DNA of 6,290 nt from the NCBI GenBank assembly GCA_023412975.1, contig JAEZRB010000317.1:1-6290 (forward strand), given 5' to 3'. The translations under genes and the position numbers were made by a program. A model generated the notes under the pieces. It was not told where the DNA came from, did no database searches, and was given only the letters and a program-made list of their open reading frames with translations. Shown piece after piece: positions 5,701-6,290 of this stretch (positions are counted from its first letter, which is position 1; each line of letters opens with the position of its first letter). This DNA is from Bacteroidota bacterium. Lineage in GTDB: Bacteria; Bacteroidota; Bacteroidia; Chitinophagales; Chitinophagaceae.

Positions 5701-5818
5701 GAGCCACGAATGCCACAAATCACACGAATAATCCACGGATTACACATATTAGCACAGGGAAACCTTTACATGAAAAATCCCAATCCGAGCAATCCGTGAA
5801 ATCTGTGGCCAACTGAGC
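5701..5818. repeat. Composite repeat element, copy 2
   Basis: This copy begins immediately after copy 1 with GAGCCACGAATGCCACAAAT and CACACGAATA, then CCACGGATTACACATATT and CACAGGGA (left arm to about 5760). A spacer follows, and the right arm GCAATCCGTGAAATCTGTGG plus CCAACTGAGC runs 5789-5818. Over 31 bases the right arm differs from that of copy 1 (5675-5705) at only two positions. The left arms are more diverged and copy 2 lacks about 10 bases present in copy 1. Confidence 0.75.
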
Positions 5819-5843
5819 ATAATGACTAAAGACTCCCGACTAG

Positions 5844-6290
5844 CTAACGGAAGCTGCGCTTCATCGCCCTGATCAACGAATTGCCGCTCCAGTTGGGAAC
5901 AATGATACGGCGAATGCTATGCAGCGGATCCTCTTCGTCGCGACTTTCGGCAAGCTGGAATACCGCCTTGAATTCATGGTCCTTTAGCCTCGCAATCGCT
6001 TCCTTGTTCCAAAGGCCGAATGGATAGGCAAAATATTCGACGGGTTTTCCGGTTATGGTCTGCAACTGTATGGAAGGTTTCTGTACCTGGTCTACCCAGT
6101 CGTCGGAATTATACTGCTTGACGTTTTTATGGTCGTAAGTATGGGAACCGATCACGTGCCCCTCGTCCGACAATTGTTTTACCTGCTCATTGGTCATATA
6201 ACCAGGCTTGTTGAGCGCAACGGTCATGATAAAAAATACGGCTTTAAACCCATGTTTGTCCAGTTCGGGTAGCGCCGCGGTTACCTGGTC
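5844..6290 (-). CDS. Polysaccharide deacetylase, NodB/CE4 family (N-terminal part outside window)
   Basis: The frame is open to the right edge, so the gene starts outside the window; 148 C-terminal residues are visible. An internal ATG at 6227 is not the start, because DKHGFKAVFFI just upstream is a typical NodB-domain strand. Visible motifs of this metal-dependent de-N-acetylase fold are SHTYDH (49-54 of the visible part), giving the metal-binding His-x3-His pair, and YFAYPFGLWN (86-95), the motif-3 region. The metal- and base-providing Asp-Asp motif lies outside the window. The end, DPLHSIRRIIVPNW, resembles the closing strand of the poly-N-acetylglucosamine or peptidoglycan deacetylase type. 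The enzyme would remove acetyl groups from N-acetylated sugars outside the cytoplasmic membrane; the substrate is unknown. Its stop is 367 bases upstream of the glnS start on the same strand, separated by the repeat cluster, and glnS has its own promoter. Confidence 0.88.
   Translation of the reverse strand, partial: DQVTAALPELDKHGFKAVFFIMTVALNKPGYMTNEQVKQLSDEGHVIGSHTYDHKNVKQYNSDDWVDQVQKPSIQLQTITGKPVEYFAYPFGLWNKEAIARLKDHEFKAVFQLAESRDEEDPLHSIRRIIVPNWSGNSLIRAMKRSFR

Noticed and set aside
5492..5818. Possible CRISPR array
   Set aside because: The repeats occur in both orientations, vary in length and sequence, are partly directly adjacent, and have no uniform spacers; no cas genes are nearby.
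6225..6227. ATG as the start of a complete 127-residue deacetylase gene
   Set aside because: The frame continues without a stop to the window edge and encodes NodB-like sequence (DKHGFKAVFFI) upstream, so the gene is truncated by the window, not short.

Overview
The window reads as an ordinary chromosomal stretch from a member of the Bacteroidota, probably close to the Chitinophagaceae. Reasons: several genes are preceded by the Bacteroidota-type -7 promoter element TAnnTTTG and show no clear Shine-Dalgarno sequence; the methylmalonyl-CoA mutase large chain lacks a B12-binding domain; and a small two-helix membrane protein and a membrane-anchored hypothetical protein resemble proteins I know from this phylum. 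This assignment is inference from gene content, not from a search.

Layout. Positions 1-67 hold the last codons of a plus-strand gene, followed by a hairpin terminator (91-119). This converges with a minus-strand A-type iron-sulfur carrier gene (163-504). Diverging from it is a plus-strand cluster: a membrane-anchored protein of unknown function (656-1168, with a good promoter at 605-634), the catalytic chain of methylmalonyl-CoA mutase (1226-2788), and a GNAT acetyltransferase whose start overlaps the mutase end by 17 bases (2772-3344). After a 167-base gap with nothing recognisable comes a 72-residue two-helix membrane protein (3512-3730). A strong hairpin (3771-3795) then separates it from the convergent glutaminyl-tRNA synthetase gene glnS (3803-5476, minus strand). 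The right edge carries the 3' part of a polysaccharide deacetylase gene on the minus strand (5844-6290, running off the window).

The 367 bases between glnS and the deacetylase gene are the most structured non-coding DNA here. They are packed with copies of a CCACGGATTACACAGATT-type repeat in both orientations. The copies are built on a 9-base sub-period (CACnnATTn) and arranged as two degenerate direct copies of a composite element, plus partial copies that run up to, and overlap, the glnS promoter.

How the genes work together: the mutase points to propionate, branched-chain or succinyl-CoA metabolism, but its B12-binding subunit must be encoded elsewhere. The iron-sulfur carrier and GlnRS are housekeeping functions. 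The deacetylase acts on cell-envelope or exported polysaccharide. I see no CRISPR array, transposase, toxin-antitoxin, phage or defence system, and no convincing new multi-gene system. The repeat cluster and its overlap with the glnS promoter are the points worth following up.
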